The notes beneath the pieces were generated by a model. The model did not search any database. It was given only the letters and a program-made list of their open reading frames with translations, and was not told the origin of the DNA. Shown one piece after another: positions 12,600 to 25,467 of a DNA stretch of 64,000 nt. Source of the stretch: Cornus controversa. Lineage: Eukaryota; Streptophyta; Magnoliopsida; Cornales; Cornaceae. The position numbers were made by a program, and so were the translations under genes. How positions within the stretch are numbered: the stretch's first letter is position 1; every line of letters begins with the position of its first letter. The stretch is taken from the NCBI GenBank assembly GCA_026545225.1, contig CM048845.1, forward strand, positions 91,204,533 through 91,268,532, given 5' to 3'.

Positions 12600-13207
12600 T
12601 ATAATATTTTTTTTCAACGTTATGAAACCTAGAATTTAGATCCTAGGACTTCAATGAAAATAATAAAATTAAGAAATCTAAACTAAGATCCAAGGATCTC
12701 ACTCAAAATCAACATATGTAATAGTCAAACTTAAAAGATAAAAACATATATGTCATTAATTAAGAATCCAAATATTAAATTGTGCAAACATTTAGACATA
12801 ACCACATCAAAATCAAAAAATACTAATCCGATAAGCATATTAAATTGTCCAAATATTTAGACAACTGCATCAAAATCGATCACAAAAGAAATCTAGGATC
12901 CGAATCCAAAATAGAAGCCAAATTGCAAATCAATGTCAAACCTGCAAAAAAGAAAACGAAAAAAATAACATTAGTTAAAGAAGAGCAGTTGAAGCCAAAT
13001 AATACTATTTTTTATTTATTATTTTGAAAAGGTAACCGATTTTATATATCAAGCAAACATGTGCAAAAACAGAAGGAGGTATATTCTTTAGTGGTCTTAT
13101 TAATGGCTATACATTTCTTGTTAGCATATGATAATTTCAATAGAAAGTATACAATTAAATTGATTTATAAAGAAAAGAGTCATTTAGCTAAACTTAAATG
13201 TAACTTA
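12600..13207. other. CACTA internal non-coding segment
   Basis: AT-rich DNA between the subterminal repeats and the last exon of the accessory gene. No coding signal is seen. Confidence 0.5.
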
Positions 13208-13812
13208 CTAAGTGGGACGAGTAGCACCCATATAAGAGTTTTGTGCTCCCAAAAGCTGCTGCACCACTGAGGATAGATTAGCAATCTGAGACTGCAAAGA
13301 AGTAATCAAACCACGTTGATCCTCCATCTCCACTTGGTGATTCTGAGACTGCTCTCGTAATTGTTCCTCTAGCTGTGTCGACCTCTGTCTAGCCTCGATA
13401 ATATCTGCCTGGCTACAACGTGACGATGCGGGGGGCATCTCACCATGACCAAGCCCATTAACGTATCCTGACCTATGACCAACTATATCGTGGAAAACTT
13501 GATTTCGGATTGAATGTGTAGATCCCAATGGGGATGCCTCGTCAGAAGGCTGACTCTCGAGCAGCTGAATCATATCCCTCTGCAAGTATAAAGTGTTGGA
13601 AGAATTATATATAAACAAAAATTGTGCAACTAAAACCTATTAATTATTCCATAACATACGTGGAGCTTTTCAGATTGTGGTGTGACCCATGTTCCATTCT
13701 TTCTGCAATGTGTATGCTCATAAAAGGTCACCATGTCAGGCTCCTCCTGAGTTTCTGGGTCTCGCTATTACATTTAACAAAAAATAAAAGATATAAGCGA
13801 CTATGAACTAAC

Positions 13813-13851
<39 letters not shown>

Positions 13852-15704
13852 CAAGCCTAAGATCTTAAGGCAATGCTTTTTTCATGCTGACAAGGTTTCT
13901 ATGATGCTTTTTTCAGTGGTTATTTAGGGTGTTTGGCAAGAGAGAAATATCGGACTTAATAGCGGTGTCATGAGATATGCTGATACGCTTGCTAGAAGTA
14001 TTCTTTTTTATGTCCTTAGAGGGAAAAAAATGTGACCTTAGCAAACTAAAATATCATGAAACTAAACATGAAAAGAACCCAAGTAAAAACATGACAGGGA
14101 CTAAAGATCATGAAACTAAACATGAAAAGAACCCAAGTAAAAACATAACAGGGGCTAAAGATCATGAAACTAAAGAAGAACACCACCTACTAATCTTCAG
14201 AGTAGCAATTTCAGAACATATTGATAGAGACTTGTATCAGGAATTGTTACCACAAGCCCAAAACACATAAAAGAAAAAATATATATAATTCTTACAACCA
14301 ATTTCATGATCTAATAGGAAGTTGATACTAAAATCATTAGCAGTAAAATCAAACTTTTTGTAATCATAAACTAAAGGGGAAAAAAAGTAAAAGAAGGAAG
14401 TAAAATAACTAAATTAAAAAAAAAAGTTAAAAGAAATAAAATAATTGAAAAGTAAAAGTAAAACCTAACTTAATTCAAGGAAGAAAACAATCAATTAAAT
14501 AACTAAATTTAATAAAAGTAAAATGCATGAAAAAAAAACAAACCATCTCATATCGGATTGTGACAAAAGGCTTCGAGCCACCGCAATGATTAGTCAAATT
14601 CTTTGACATATTTCCAATATTAATTCTACTTCTTTCCTGCATTCCAATTCAATGAATTATTATTTAATAGTCTAGGTATCAAAAACCACAACATAAACTG
14701 AAAAATTTTCACACCTTAAAAGTTGGATCCATGAAATTATCACATATGACCTGCCAATCCTCCACTCTAACATTGTCATAAGGATGTCTTCGTGCTTCCT
14801 CTACATTATTCCCAAATGATTTAAAGTGCTTGTGCATGTGAAACTTATGTGTTCGAAACGCCTTTGCTAGCCATTTATCAAGTCCAATTTGAACGTTAGT
14901 AGCATTCATGTCTATTTCATACTTATCCTGGAAAAAAAGGAAGTTATATTATGAGCATCTTAACAAGGATCGGCTAATGAATGTTAAAAATAATATAAAA
15001 TACCACCAAACAAAAGTTTTATGTTCAATAACTGTAATATGGTAGTATATATTGGCCTTATCTGCTGGATCCATATGAGACCACGATACACAAGTGATGG
15101 GAGCATGCTCACGGCATAGTACACCCACATGTGCCCTAAACATCTTCGATGAAGGCCCAACAGGCCTCATTTTCCCCGGGAGAAAAGTAATACGAGGTTT
15201 CTGACCACCATGTTTTCTATATTTTTTATATTCTTTCCCACGTGACCGCCCACGTCCTTTTGTAGGAGCTACAATAACAAAAAAGAAAAGAAGGAATATT
15301 CTGATTTTTACAACTGTTTAATGGAGCATAATATTTTATTTAACAACATAATTCTTAATTTTAAAATATTTTATTTTCAGTTTATTAGAATATAATAGCA
15401 TAACCCTGAAAAGAAAAAGTAAAAACCTATTCACCAATAAACAAAACAACTGAAAAAATAAAGTAAAGTAAATCTTACCCACAATTGATGAGTTGGGCGG
15501 AGAGGGCGTGCCCACGACTGTGTCAATAGGTGTGAATGTGTTTGTGCCTGTGGCCACGGGAGTATGAATAGGCAAGGATGTTGGTGACGACGTGGGCATG
15601 GTGGTAGGCTCTGGCTGAGAAACTGTAGGCAATGATTTGGCTGTCAATGTGGGCATGGCATTAAGCACTGACTGAGATACTCGCCTATGACGACCAGGTG
15701 CCAT
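13208..15704 (-). CDS. CACTA accessory protein, Ptta/En/Spm plant transposase family (PF03004-like)
   Basis: This is a multi-exon gene read on the minus strand. Exon 1 (about 15704-15479) encodes an ATG start and a Pro/Thr/Ser-rich leader. A GT-AG junction joins it in frame to an exon at about 15268-15003 (basic RGRSRGKEYKK, then a GQKPRITF segment). An exon at about 14930-14709 carries the diagnostic DKWLAKAFRTHKF and RVEDWQVICDNF, then a short exon near 14625-14545. An exon at about 13773-13662 reads RDPETQEEPDMVTFYEHTH, and the last begins near 13581 and ends in a coiled coil rich in Gln/Glu. This family accompanies TNP2 transposases and probably binds the subterminal repeats. The reading frames look largely intact, unlike the neighbouring transposase. 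Exact boundaries of the middle exons are approximate. Confidence 0.7.
14053..14174. repeat. 54-bp tandem repeat, 2.3 copies
   Basis: Units 14053-14106 and 14107-14160 differ at only a few bases, and a third, partial copy starts at 14161. It lies in an intron-like gap of the CACTA accessory gene. Confidence 0.85.
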
Positions 15705-16327
15705 ATCTACCTGAAAGAAATTAGTGCCTCATATGCCAATAAAATATCATAACTACATGGCATGCTTCAATTCCCACGAAGTGTAGAAAAAAAATGGTTG
15801 GTTTTATTTATTCTATATTGGAGCAACCCCATTCTAAAATCTCATAATGACCAATAATATGCCTAACAAAAATAAAAAAATTTAGAATACATCTAACAAA
15901 ATTCAAAGCTTCTATAAACCATTTCTTGGAGAATCACATCAACTTAGAGAACAAACTAGATTATAGAGGAAAACTAATATAATAAAAGTAAAATTACGAA
16001 AACAAGTTCAACTCATACTTGGGTCACCACTACTTGAAAGAACAAAAAGAATAAAACAAGGGTACTGACAGTCACTTAATTTAGGACATCCTTTTCAGTC
16101 TTTGATAAGTATAAAAAAATCACATTACCAAGAATTATAATAACATCCAATAATGAACATTTACCTAAAAATAAAAAGTCTTATATTTTGTAGTATGTCA
16201 TATGTTTCTACTTGATGAAAATAATTAATTTAAGAAGCATATGTTAGCATATAAACTGCTACTTAACAATTTTCTGTGTAATGCCTTATTCAAAAAGAAG
16301 GAAATATTCATTAAAGAAGCATGCCAA

Positions 16328-19085
16328 TCATTCTATATCACTGTCGTCATCAACAGATAACAATTCATCATCACAATCTTCCTCATCATCACAATAATCG
16401 ATCAATGTATCATCTTCGTGCTCGCTCATATCATCATTAATGAAATCTTCATCTACATGATCGCCTGTTGCATTTTCAGTCTGAAGAATAGCTGTATCAA
16501 CATATGATGGGTCAACATCTTCCCTATGCAATGGTTCAAAATCTCTGTCATCATATTGGACGGTTGCATCAACATTTCCTGAATCTTCGACTTCATATAA
16601 ATTAGCATCTGTATCTACACTTTCATTAACTAATGTCATCTCCTCAATGTGATACAAACTCCTAGGCTCCACCTTTTGTACAACATGCCACTGACCACCA
16701 TACTTTATATCTTTCATATAAAACACTTGCTTAGCTTGGTATGCTAACACATAAGGATCGTTGTTGTACCACTTCTTTGCAAAATTTACACTTGTGATGT
16801 GCTCATCAGAATGTATTCCTGTTCTTGAACCAACATCCCACCAATCGCACTTGAAGATATATACATTATTTTCTCCTAAATATTGTAACTCTATAATATC
16901 TAATAGAACACCATAGAAGTCAATTTCTTTAGAATTATGTTCTCCTTTCACAATAACTCCACTATTTTGTGTACTACGGTACTTGTCACGATCAGATGTG
17001 TGAAACCTAATCCCATTGATGATACATCCCGAATATCGGGCAACCATTTGAGCAGGACCACAAGCTAAACAGTAGAGTTGCTCGGTAGCTTCTGGCGCTT
17101 TATGTTCGTACAATCTTTTCATCTATGGATCACATGAATTTTTTTTAGTGAGATTATAAACAATAAATTTATAAAAAATTACTGAACCTTGTCTAAAAAC
17201 TTACACGCTTCTCAAACCATCGAGGAAATTGTTGTTCGTGTTGTGCATCAGTCAAGCCCCGACTCTTGACAATCTCTATGTGTTCACTTCACAGAAAGTA
17301 TGTAAAATTATAAGCTTGAACTACACTAACTAATATATAATTAAATACACAAAATAAAAAAATTTATTACATGTATTACTCACTTAACATAAGGCAGCAC
17401 TTCATCACAATTGTTCAATACATACATATGAGCCTTATCAAGATTAGCCAGTGGCATATCAAAATAGGTCGGGGCTCCCAAAGTACGTACATCTTGAATG
17501 AAAACATAAAGGCCTGACCTTTATTTCCTCGACTGCCATCGTAATTCCGTTCATCTCGATTAAACACTGTCTCAACCCCTTTGAGATACATCGAACAAAA
17601 AGTTAGGCATTCTCTATCAATATATGCCTCAGCAATCGATCCCTCTGGTTTGGCTTTATTTCGAACTGTTGTCTTTAAAGAATGTAAGAACCTATTAAAA
17701 TTTTATTTAAGTGAATAATAGATAAATAATATTAATATAAGGCTTCTAACAATGATTATAAAATATTGAGTAGCATATCACCTTTCAATTGGATACATCC
17801 AGCGATATGGCACAGGTCCAGCAAGGATGGCCTCACGAGGAAGGTGAATTGCTAAGTGGACCATTACGTCAAAAAAGGCAGGGGGGAATATCCGCTCCAG
17901 CTTGCATAATATAATGACAATGTCTTTTTCCATTTGCTCTAACTCATCCAACTGTAATGTCCTTGAACACAATTTCTTGAAAAAGAAACTAAGCTCAGTT
18001 AACGTGGTACATACATCCTTGCGAAGGTGGCCACGTAATGCTACTGGGAGTAAATGTTGCAAAAGAACATGACAATCATGACTTTTCATTCCATTTGGAA
18101 CTAGATGTAATTCTTTCTTGACACCCATTTTCATCAAATCCATACGAGCCTTGACAGTGTCCTTTGTTTTTCCATCTATATCCAACAACGTTCCAATAAC
18201 ATTATCGCATATGTTCTTCTCAATGTGCATGACATCTAGATTATGTCGTAATTTAAGCATATGCCAATAAGGCAATTTAAACAAAATGCTCCTCTTTGTC
18301 CAATTGAGCTCATAGTCTTGACGCTTTCTCTTTAGGCTATTTGGTCCCTTACCAAACCTCGTGTCAGGAATTTTATTTAATTGCTCCAGTAAATCATTGC
18401 CAGATAATTCATTAGGTTTCTGCCTAAGCTCCTGTGATCCATCAAATGCTTGCTTATTTCTTCGCCAATTATGATCATCCGGTAAAAATCGACGATGACA
18501 CTGGTAACAAAGTTTCCTTCTATGTTCCAACCAATATGAAGAAATCTCCTTATTACAGCTTGGACATGCCAATTTTCCTTTAGTCATCCACCCAGACATA
18601 ATCGCATATGCAGGGAAGTCATTTATCGTCCACAACAATGCAGCATGCAATTGGAAATTTTGTTTTTTCGAAGCATCGAATGTATCTACACCATGTTCCC
18701 ATAGCTCTTTCAGCTCGTCAATCAGTGGTTGCAAGTACACATCAATGTCCTTACCAGGTGACTTTGGTCCAGGTATGAGCAATGACATCATGAAAAAAGG
18801 CTCTTTCATACATTTCCAAGGTGGTAAATTGTAAGCCATTAGAATTATAGGCCACGTGCTATAAGAGGTGGACATGTTTCCAAATGGATTGAACCCATCA
18901 GTTGCTAATGCAAGGCGGATATTTCGAGGATCTTTAGCAAACCAATCATGTTGCTTATCAAAATCCTTCCAGGTTTCAGAATCTGCTGGATGTCTCAATA
19001 CCCCATCATCAACCCTCTTTTCTTTATGCCAAGACATATCGGCAGCTGTCTTTCTAGACATAAATGACAAAAATGTTTTCAACAA
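16328..19085 (-). pseudogene. TNP2-type CACTA transposase, N-terminally truncated
   Basis: The main block (19085-17778) shows the TNP2 domain: LATDGFNPFG with a likely catalytic Asp, PGPKSPGKDIDVYLQPL, a Cys-rich CPSCNKE...CYQCHRRF stretch, and LDVMHIEKNICDNVIGTLL. A DUF4218-like end follows (SHDCHVLLQHLLPVALRG ... PYRWMYPIER). After a short GT-AG intron, an exon continues at about 17695-17390 (VRNKAKPEGSIAEAYI ... VFIQDVRTLGAP). It needs a change of frame near 17500-17520. A DUF4216-like block lies at 17122-16328 (IFKCDWWD) and ends in a long Asp/Glu-rich tail. Relatives have about 150-200 more N-terminal residues; upstream of about 19100 only garbled remnants remain. The apparent start at 19085 is TTG, not ATG, and is not a real start. 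The element is probably immobile on its own. Confidence 0.8.
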
Positions 19086-19249
19086 AGTACTTTTTTATTT
19101 TTGGGTAGGTAAACAAATGTAATAATTCAAGCCCTCTTGCCAGTAAATAACGCCCTCAATGAGACAAAATAGAGAAAGAAAAAAACATTTTATTGATGGT
19201 TTCTGCAATAGACTAGGCTTTTAGTTATGTGTATTTTATTTAATTATTA

Positions 19250-20777
19250 GGGTAAATTTTATTATTGACACCTTATGAGGTTTTCTCACGCGGTTATAAT
19301 TTTGTATAATTTTGTCACCAACATTCTCTGAGGTTTGTGTCGTATATCACATACACTCTTTTCGGTCAAAAGTAGGTTGTATCAGATCACTTTTTGATGG
19401 TGAGAAGACCATACTACCTTTGATTTTTGATCTAACTTTTTTTAATACTAAAATTAACTATTTAACCCTGTCTAACGGACCAAAATGCCCCCAACTATGC
19501 CATATTATTACATACCCACTTCACTGTTATTACATTATATATATATATATGCCGAGCACTACTGCCACCAACCACAACCACAACCACCACCACCACTCCA
19601 ATTGCAACCTAACCGAGGTTGGCATTGACGAAGTACTGGTTGGAGTAGGTGGAGGCGCTAGAGATGAGAGGGAGTTGGGTATTTTGCGGCGGCGTAGGGC
19701 GAGGAAGAGGATGGAAAGACGGTGGGATATTGGAGGAGAGAGCTTCAGATGGGGGAAGAAAATTGACAAAGTACGGCACCCAATTTCACCTGCCACTCTT
19801 TGTCTTTTGATCGCACCGGAGATGAGAGGGAGTTAGGGATTTTGTAGCGGCGTAGGGTTGGGAAGAGGACAGAGAGATGGTGGGCATCGGAGGAGAAAGC
19901 TTTAGATGGGAAAGAAAATCAATAGAGCATGGCAAATCTCCACCCAATTTCACCCGCCGCTCTCTGTCTTTGATCGCTTCGTTGTCCTAGCCGTATTCGA
20001 CTATGATTCCAATGCTTCCTCCAATAGCTTCGCCTGAATGTCTCACCGGAGAAGATGACACATAATATCTAATTCTAATCCCCAATGCCTCTCTTCTCTT
20101 TCTTGTCGAACAAGAGTGCACTCATGTATCTGTCTGTGAATATGGTTTTTGGTTAATGTTGATGGTATGGGTATAGACTTTGTTTTGAATTTTTTTTTGC
20201 TGTTTGGATGATGAATTTTTTCGTTGGGAAGGCTAATGTTCTAGCAAAGGAAATCATTGATGATCAGAAGGTTGTATCTTTGTTTTAGATATTAAGGTTT
20301 GAAGGCAATCAATGGAGTAATGGTGTTAAATTGTTGGGATGTTATCTCAATCTGCCACTCCACTCTATGCCTAATCTGGTTGGGATTGTGGTGGTTATGG
20401 TTGTGGTTGGTGGCAGTGGTGGTGGTGGTTATGGTTGTGGTTGGTGGTAGTTTGCTTAGGTTAGGTTGCGATTGGAGTTCGACAGTGGTGGTTTTGCTGC
20501 CTGTGATGGTGGTTGTGGTTGTGGTTTGTGGCAATGGTGGTTGGAGGAGGAGATGAGAGAGATGGTGGTTGGTGTTTTGTGTGTTGGTGAATAAAGGGCA
20601 TTATAGTCATTTACGTATTTTGATATTTTTATATTAAAATATATTTAAATAATCAGGGGTAGTCAAGACAATTCACTTATTAAAAATTCTGAAAGGGGGT
20701 GTTGGTAACAAAATTGCACAAAGTTGTAGCCACGTGATAATACCTCAAACCTCAAGGGGTGTCGATGAAGTTTACCC
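19250..20777. mobile_element. Non-autonomous Mutator-like element, 1.53 kb, perfect 9-bp TSD
   Basis: The ends read 'gggtaaattttattattga' and, from the right inward, 'gggtaaacttcatcgaca'. Imperfect TIR similarity continues for about 80 bp and includes a shared 'tcacg.ggtta/cta' block. The 9-bp sequence 'taattatta' occurs exactly at 19241-19249 and 20778-20786. The interior holds inverted CCA/TGG-rich tracts (about 19556-19600 and 20390-20480) and a direct duplication of about 165 bp (starting near 19630 and 19815), with a GC-richer stretch around 19620-20100 that could be captured gene sequence. I identify no transposase. Confidence 0.9.
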
Positions 20778-20917
20778 TAATTATTATTATTATTATTTTG
20801 TAAGTAAGACACATACATGCATAATGCATTATTGCCCCATAAGGGACCAATGTTCGCAGTCGTGGTTGCGACTGTAGTAACGGACACGAACGTAGTGTAA
20901 CAGACTCGAGCCTGTAT

Positions 20918-21350
20918 TGTTGGGAATATATGCGAAAGACAATCAGAAGATAAAACAATTGCATAAAAATATAATAAATTTACTTGGTTCACCCTAACAA
21001 TGGGTTACATTCAATGAGTACACCGAACAATTTCACTATGAAAAATATGATGGAAGATTACAATCACTCAAACTCTTTTCTCTCTTATTTTCACCAATTT
21101 CACAAAATTGAATTTATTCGGTTCACAATTGTTCTCACAATTTGATACACCATTTAGGGTTACACAAAAATCATATTTATAAAGAGAGATATCTTGGCCA
21201 CCAAGTTGTCTTGGTGACCAAGTCTTCAGGTTTGAAAAGGAAAGTTCAATTAAAAATTAAATTCCTAAATAAGTCCAAAAATAATAAGAAACAAATCTTT
21301 TAGCAATTAACTTTCCAAAAACCATTGTCCTTGGCTCTATAACCACAACA
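20918..21350 (-). repeat. Copia 3' LTR
   Basis: Begins TGTTGGGAATATATG and ends CCACAACA in plus-strand reading. It is 433 bp and similar along its length to 25056-25467. Confidence 0.85.
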
Positions 21351-24300
21351 ATCTCCCACTTGAAGACTGGAGAACTAATGAATCTTCATCATCAACTCTC
21401 TCTGTGCAACACAATGCACTTCAGTGTGCTTATCTTCTGTCTTCAAGCTGGAAGACCTACTGAAGCTACGCAAAGCTTCAGTTTCTCCATCGTCATTGCT
21501 TTGGTTAATATGTTAGCAGGATTTTTGGTGCCAAGTATCTTCTCAAGTAACAACACTCCATTTTCTAACAGCGAGCGAATGAAGTGATATCGAAATCCTA
21601 TTTGCTTGGTCCTTAAATGAAATGCAAAATTCTTCGCCAAGTGTATCTCACTCTAACTGTCACTGTGCAAATCATTCTTCACCTGCTTGAATCCTAACTC
21701 TACCAACATATCTTGTAACCAAATCATCTCTTTACTGGCCTCTGTGACTGCTATGTACTCTGCCTTTATTGTGAACAACGCTACAATCTTTTGTAACTGT
21801 GAAACCCAACTGACTACAATAGTACTAACTTTGAACACATACCCGATCATACTCCGTAAGTGATCAACTTCTCCGACAAAATCAGCATCTACAAAACCAT
21901 GTAGTTGCACGTCGCTTCTGTCAATGCATATGAATTTTTCTGTGGTACCACTAGATATTACAATATCCACTTCACTGCTTCCCAATGTAGTTTTCCTGGA
22001 TCACTCATGAACCTACTCACAGCTCCCACTGCATAAGCAATGTTAGGTCTCGTGCACACCATGTCATACATTAAACTTTCAATGGCTGAAGCATACGGAA
22101 CTTTAGCCATGAAGTTATTTTCTTAATTTGTCCTCGGACACTGATCCTTGGATAAGCAAAAATGGCTTGCTAAGGGTGGCTCACTGGCTTAGCGTTGTTC
22201 ATGTTGAATCTCTTCAAGATACGTTCAACATAGTTGGCCTGAGAAAATTGGAAATTACCTTTCTATTTGTCCCTTATAATCCTTATCCCAAGTATCTGAT
22301 TCGCGGCACCAATATCATTCATTTCGAACTCAATCGATAACTACTTCTTTAACTTGTCGATTTCTTTAAAATCAGAACCTGCTACTAACATGTCATTAAC
22401 ATAAAGTAGCAGTATGATGTAACTCGCATCAAACCTTTTGAAGTAACAACAATGGTTAGTGTTGCATTTGTTGTAGCCACGTCTCTGCATAAAACTGTCA
22501 AATTTCTTGTACCACTACTTCAGGGCTTATTTCAAGCTATACAATAAGCTGTACAAACTCTTTATCAACTTGCACACAAGTTTTTCTTTTCATTTGACTG
22601 AGAAACTCTCTAGTTGTGCATGTAAATCTCCTCATCTAGGTCTCAATGAAGGAAATCAGTTTTCACATCTAATTGCTTAAGATGCAAATCTTTAGACGCA
22701 ACAATGCTCAAAACTGAACGAATGGTATTCAGTTTTACAATCGGAGAAAAGATGTTAGTGTAGTCAATCCCTTCCTTCTGTTGAAAGCCTTTGACCACCT
22801 ATCTAGGCTTTCTTTACAATAGGTAATTTGACTAGCTTCCATGTACAATTAGAGATAAGGGACTTCATCTCATCTCTCATCGCTAGCTCCCACTTGCTCG
22901 AGTCCTCTACTTAACATGCTTCATCGTAGCATTCGGGTTCTCCACCATCTGCCAGCAACAGAAAATTCATGTACTTCCGATTTGGTACACGTGGACTCTC
23001 ATGTACTCATAGCTCATGAAAGTTCATGTATTCATAGTTAAGCTCTGTGGTGCTCGCTGTTTTATAAGCTCTTCAAGCTGAGGACTCTCACCAACCTGCT
23101 GTGCCACACTTCTTACTGGATCGTTATCTAACTCGACGTACTCTGAATTTTCTTGTACCAGTCTAGTAGGTTATGTAATACCTCTATTTTTTCATTAAAA
23201 ATCATGTCTCTACTACGAATGATCTTCTTATTTTGGTAATCCCAAAGTCGATAACCAAACTCATCTCCTCCATATCCAATGAACTTTAGTGACTTGGGCA
23301 GTTTTTCCCTAACATAGTCACTAATATGCGCATAAGCAATACAACCAAACACTTTTAGCTATAAAAGATTTACCTCCTTGTCGTTCCAGACTTCTTCTGG
23401 TATTTGGTGCTCTAACGGCACTGAAGGTCCTCGATTAATAAGGTAGACTATTGTATTGACTGCCTCGACCCAAAATTGCTTGGGTAGACCTGACTGAATG
23501 TGCATACTTCTAGCTCTTTCTGTCAACGTTCGGTTCAATTGTTCTGCCACTCCGTTTTGCTGTGGGGTTCCTTTTACAATCCGTTCCAAACAAATCTTAT
23601 TATCAAAACAAAATTTCTTGAACCCAGTGTTTTCACACTCACCACCGTTGTTTGACATCAACCTTTTGATCTTCAAGTCCATCTCATTCTCTACCATAGC
23701 CTTCCATTTTTTAAACACCCCCAAATACCTCAGATTTGTGCGTAAAAAAATATACCCATACCTTTCGTCTATGATCATTGATGAAAGTCACAAACTAAGA
23801 CTTTTCACCAATAGATAAGACCGGGGCTGGCCCCCAGACATCTGTGTGAATTAACTCAAGCTTCTCACTCTTGAGAATTCTTTCACTCTTCTTAAAACTA
23901 ACCTTCTTCTGTTTGCCGCACACACAATTATCACAGAAGTCGATATCAATCGATTTTAGCCCTAATAGTTTTCCTAACTAGTGCATGACTTTGAGCCCTT
24001 TTTCACTAATGTGACCTAATCTCTGGTGCCATAGGTTGCGATATTCTTTGCTTTCAATAATCGCTATTGCTACTTTAGCACTGACAGTTGTGTAGAGAGA
24101 GTCATTCTTCTTACCACGTACTATGATCATAGCGCCTTTGAAGACTTTCCACAAATCCCCAATGAAGTTTATAACATAACCTTTATCTGATAATTGACCA
24201 ACAGAAATCAAATTCTTCCTCAAATCTAGGATGTGTCTCACATCCTTCAGCTTCCAAACAGATCCAGTCAGCTTGATTTGTACATCACCATTGCCGACTA

Positions 24301-25055
24301 CGTCGTATGGCTGATCATCACTAAGATACACCTTACTTCTGCCTCTACTTTCGACGTTCAACGCCGAACCACTGGTAGAAACGCAATATGATTGCCTTCT
24401 GATTTCTTCAGTCATAATCATGTTTACAACGTCATCGAACTCCAACTTTGATTTTCTTGGAGAATTATTGATTGTAGTAACTGTGTCACTCCAACTCTCG
24501 AGTAACTGTCCTAGAATTAGAAGTGCGCGGACCTTATCTTTGAAGTCGATTTTAACAGATTCTAATTGTCCAACGATCTCGTTGAACACATTGAGATGCT
24601 CGTTGAATCTTTCACCTTCAGACATCTTTAAGTTAAACAACTTCTTTATAAAATATACTTTATTCATTGCAGACGGCTATTCGTACATATCAGAAAGGAC
24701 TTCCATGAAAGATGTAGTTATTTTCTCATTTTTGATGTTGAAGGCGACCGATTTTGATAACGTCAATCTGATCGTTGCAAGAGCATTCCGATCAAACTTG
24801 ATCCATTCATCTTCTTTCATCCCTGCTGGCTTCTTTTCAAGTGGTAGATCTAGATCTTTCTGGATCAGATAGTCTTCTCTATCTACATTTTTCAGAAACT
24901 AAAGTTTGTGCCATCAAACTTCTCAATCCTTGATGCTCTATCTCCTAACGCCATACTCCCACTCAAATAGATAAATCTGTAGTGATAAACTTCGCCAAAA
25001 TTTCGTCAATCACTTATTGTGCCCTTGATATGCAATCCAAGACTTTGATACCAGT

Positions 25056-25467
25056 TGTTAGGAATATATGCGGAAATACAATCAAAAGATAAAGCAATCA
25101 CACAAAAAACACAAGAGATTTACTTAGTTTACCTTAACAATGGATTACGTCCAAGGAACACGCCGAACAATTTCACTATGAAAAATATGATGGAGGATTA
25201 CAATTACTCAAACTCTCTTCCTCTCACCAATTTCACAAAATTGAATTTCTTCGGCTTACAATTGTTCTCACAATTTGATACACCATTTAGGGTTACACAA
25301 AACTCTAATTTACAAAGAGAGATATATTGGTCACCAAGTCTTTAGGTTTCAGAAAAAAAGTTTAATTAAGAATTAAATTCTCAAACAAGTCCAATAATAA
25401 TAGAAAATAAATCTTCCAGCAGTCAACTTTCTAAAAACCATCGTCCTCAAGCTCCATAACCACAACA
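25056..25467 (-). repeat. Copia 5' LTR
   Basis: Begins TGTTAGGAATATATG and ends CCACAACA in plus-strand reading. It is 412 bp, shorter than its partner through small indels. The primer-binding site adjoins it at about 25035-25053. Confidence 0.85.

Larger units (their letters stand above)
11912..19130 (-). mobile_element. CACTA (En/Spm) DNA transposon, one terminus missing
   Basis: A CACTACAACAAATTCGG terminus at 11912 is followed by about 600 bp of subterminal motifs built on 'gcgacaa' / 'ttgtcgc', the typical CACTA end. Inside, on the minus strand, lie an accessory gene (13208-15704) and a TNP2-type transposase remnant (16328-19085), the usual two-gene plan. No matching CACTA end is found beyond the transposase. 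Recognisable transposase sequence fades near 19100-19130 and a Mutator-like insert follows at 19250. I conclude that the transposase-side end is lost, so the right border is approximate. Confidence 0.85.
20918..25467 (-). mobile_element. Old, broken Ty1/copia LTR retrotransposon
   Basis: The element lies on the minus strand. Its 5' LTR is 25056-25467 and its 3' LTR 20918-21350. Next to the 5' LTR is an initiator-tRNA-Met-type primer site ('tggtatcaaagtcttgg'), and next to the 3' LTR a purine tract ('aagtgggagat'). In element order there are recognisable gag (about 24990-24300), integrase (about 23780-23360), decayed reverse transcriptase (about 23100-22000) and RNase H (about 21985-21440). 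The order integrase before reverse transcriptase is the copia order; the gag resembles the Tnt1/Tork group. The flanks TGTAT and TATAT may be a decayed 5-bp TSD. The coding region is broken in many places, well over five. The first 150 bp of the two LTRs differ at roughly one base in seven or eight by eye, so the insertion is old. Confidence 0.9.

Noticed and set aside
19312-19836. 174-codon plus-strand frame
   Set aside because: It lies inside the Mutator-like element, crosses its CCA-rich tract and has no domain; a captured fragment is possible but a functional gene is unsupported.
20820-20917. 'cgaacgtagtg' near the copia border as the missing CACTA terminus
   Set aside because: It lacks the adjoining TTGTCGC subterminal motifs and the longer terminal match to 11912.
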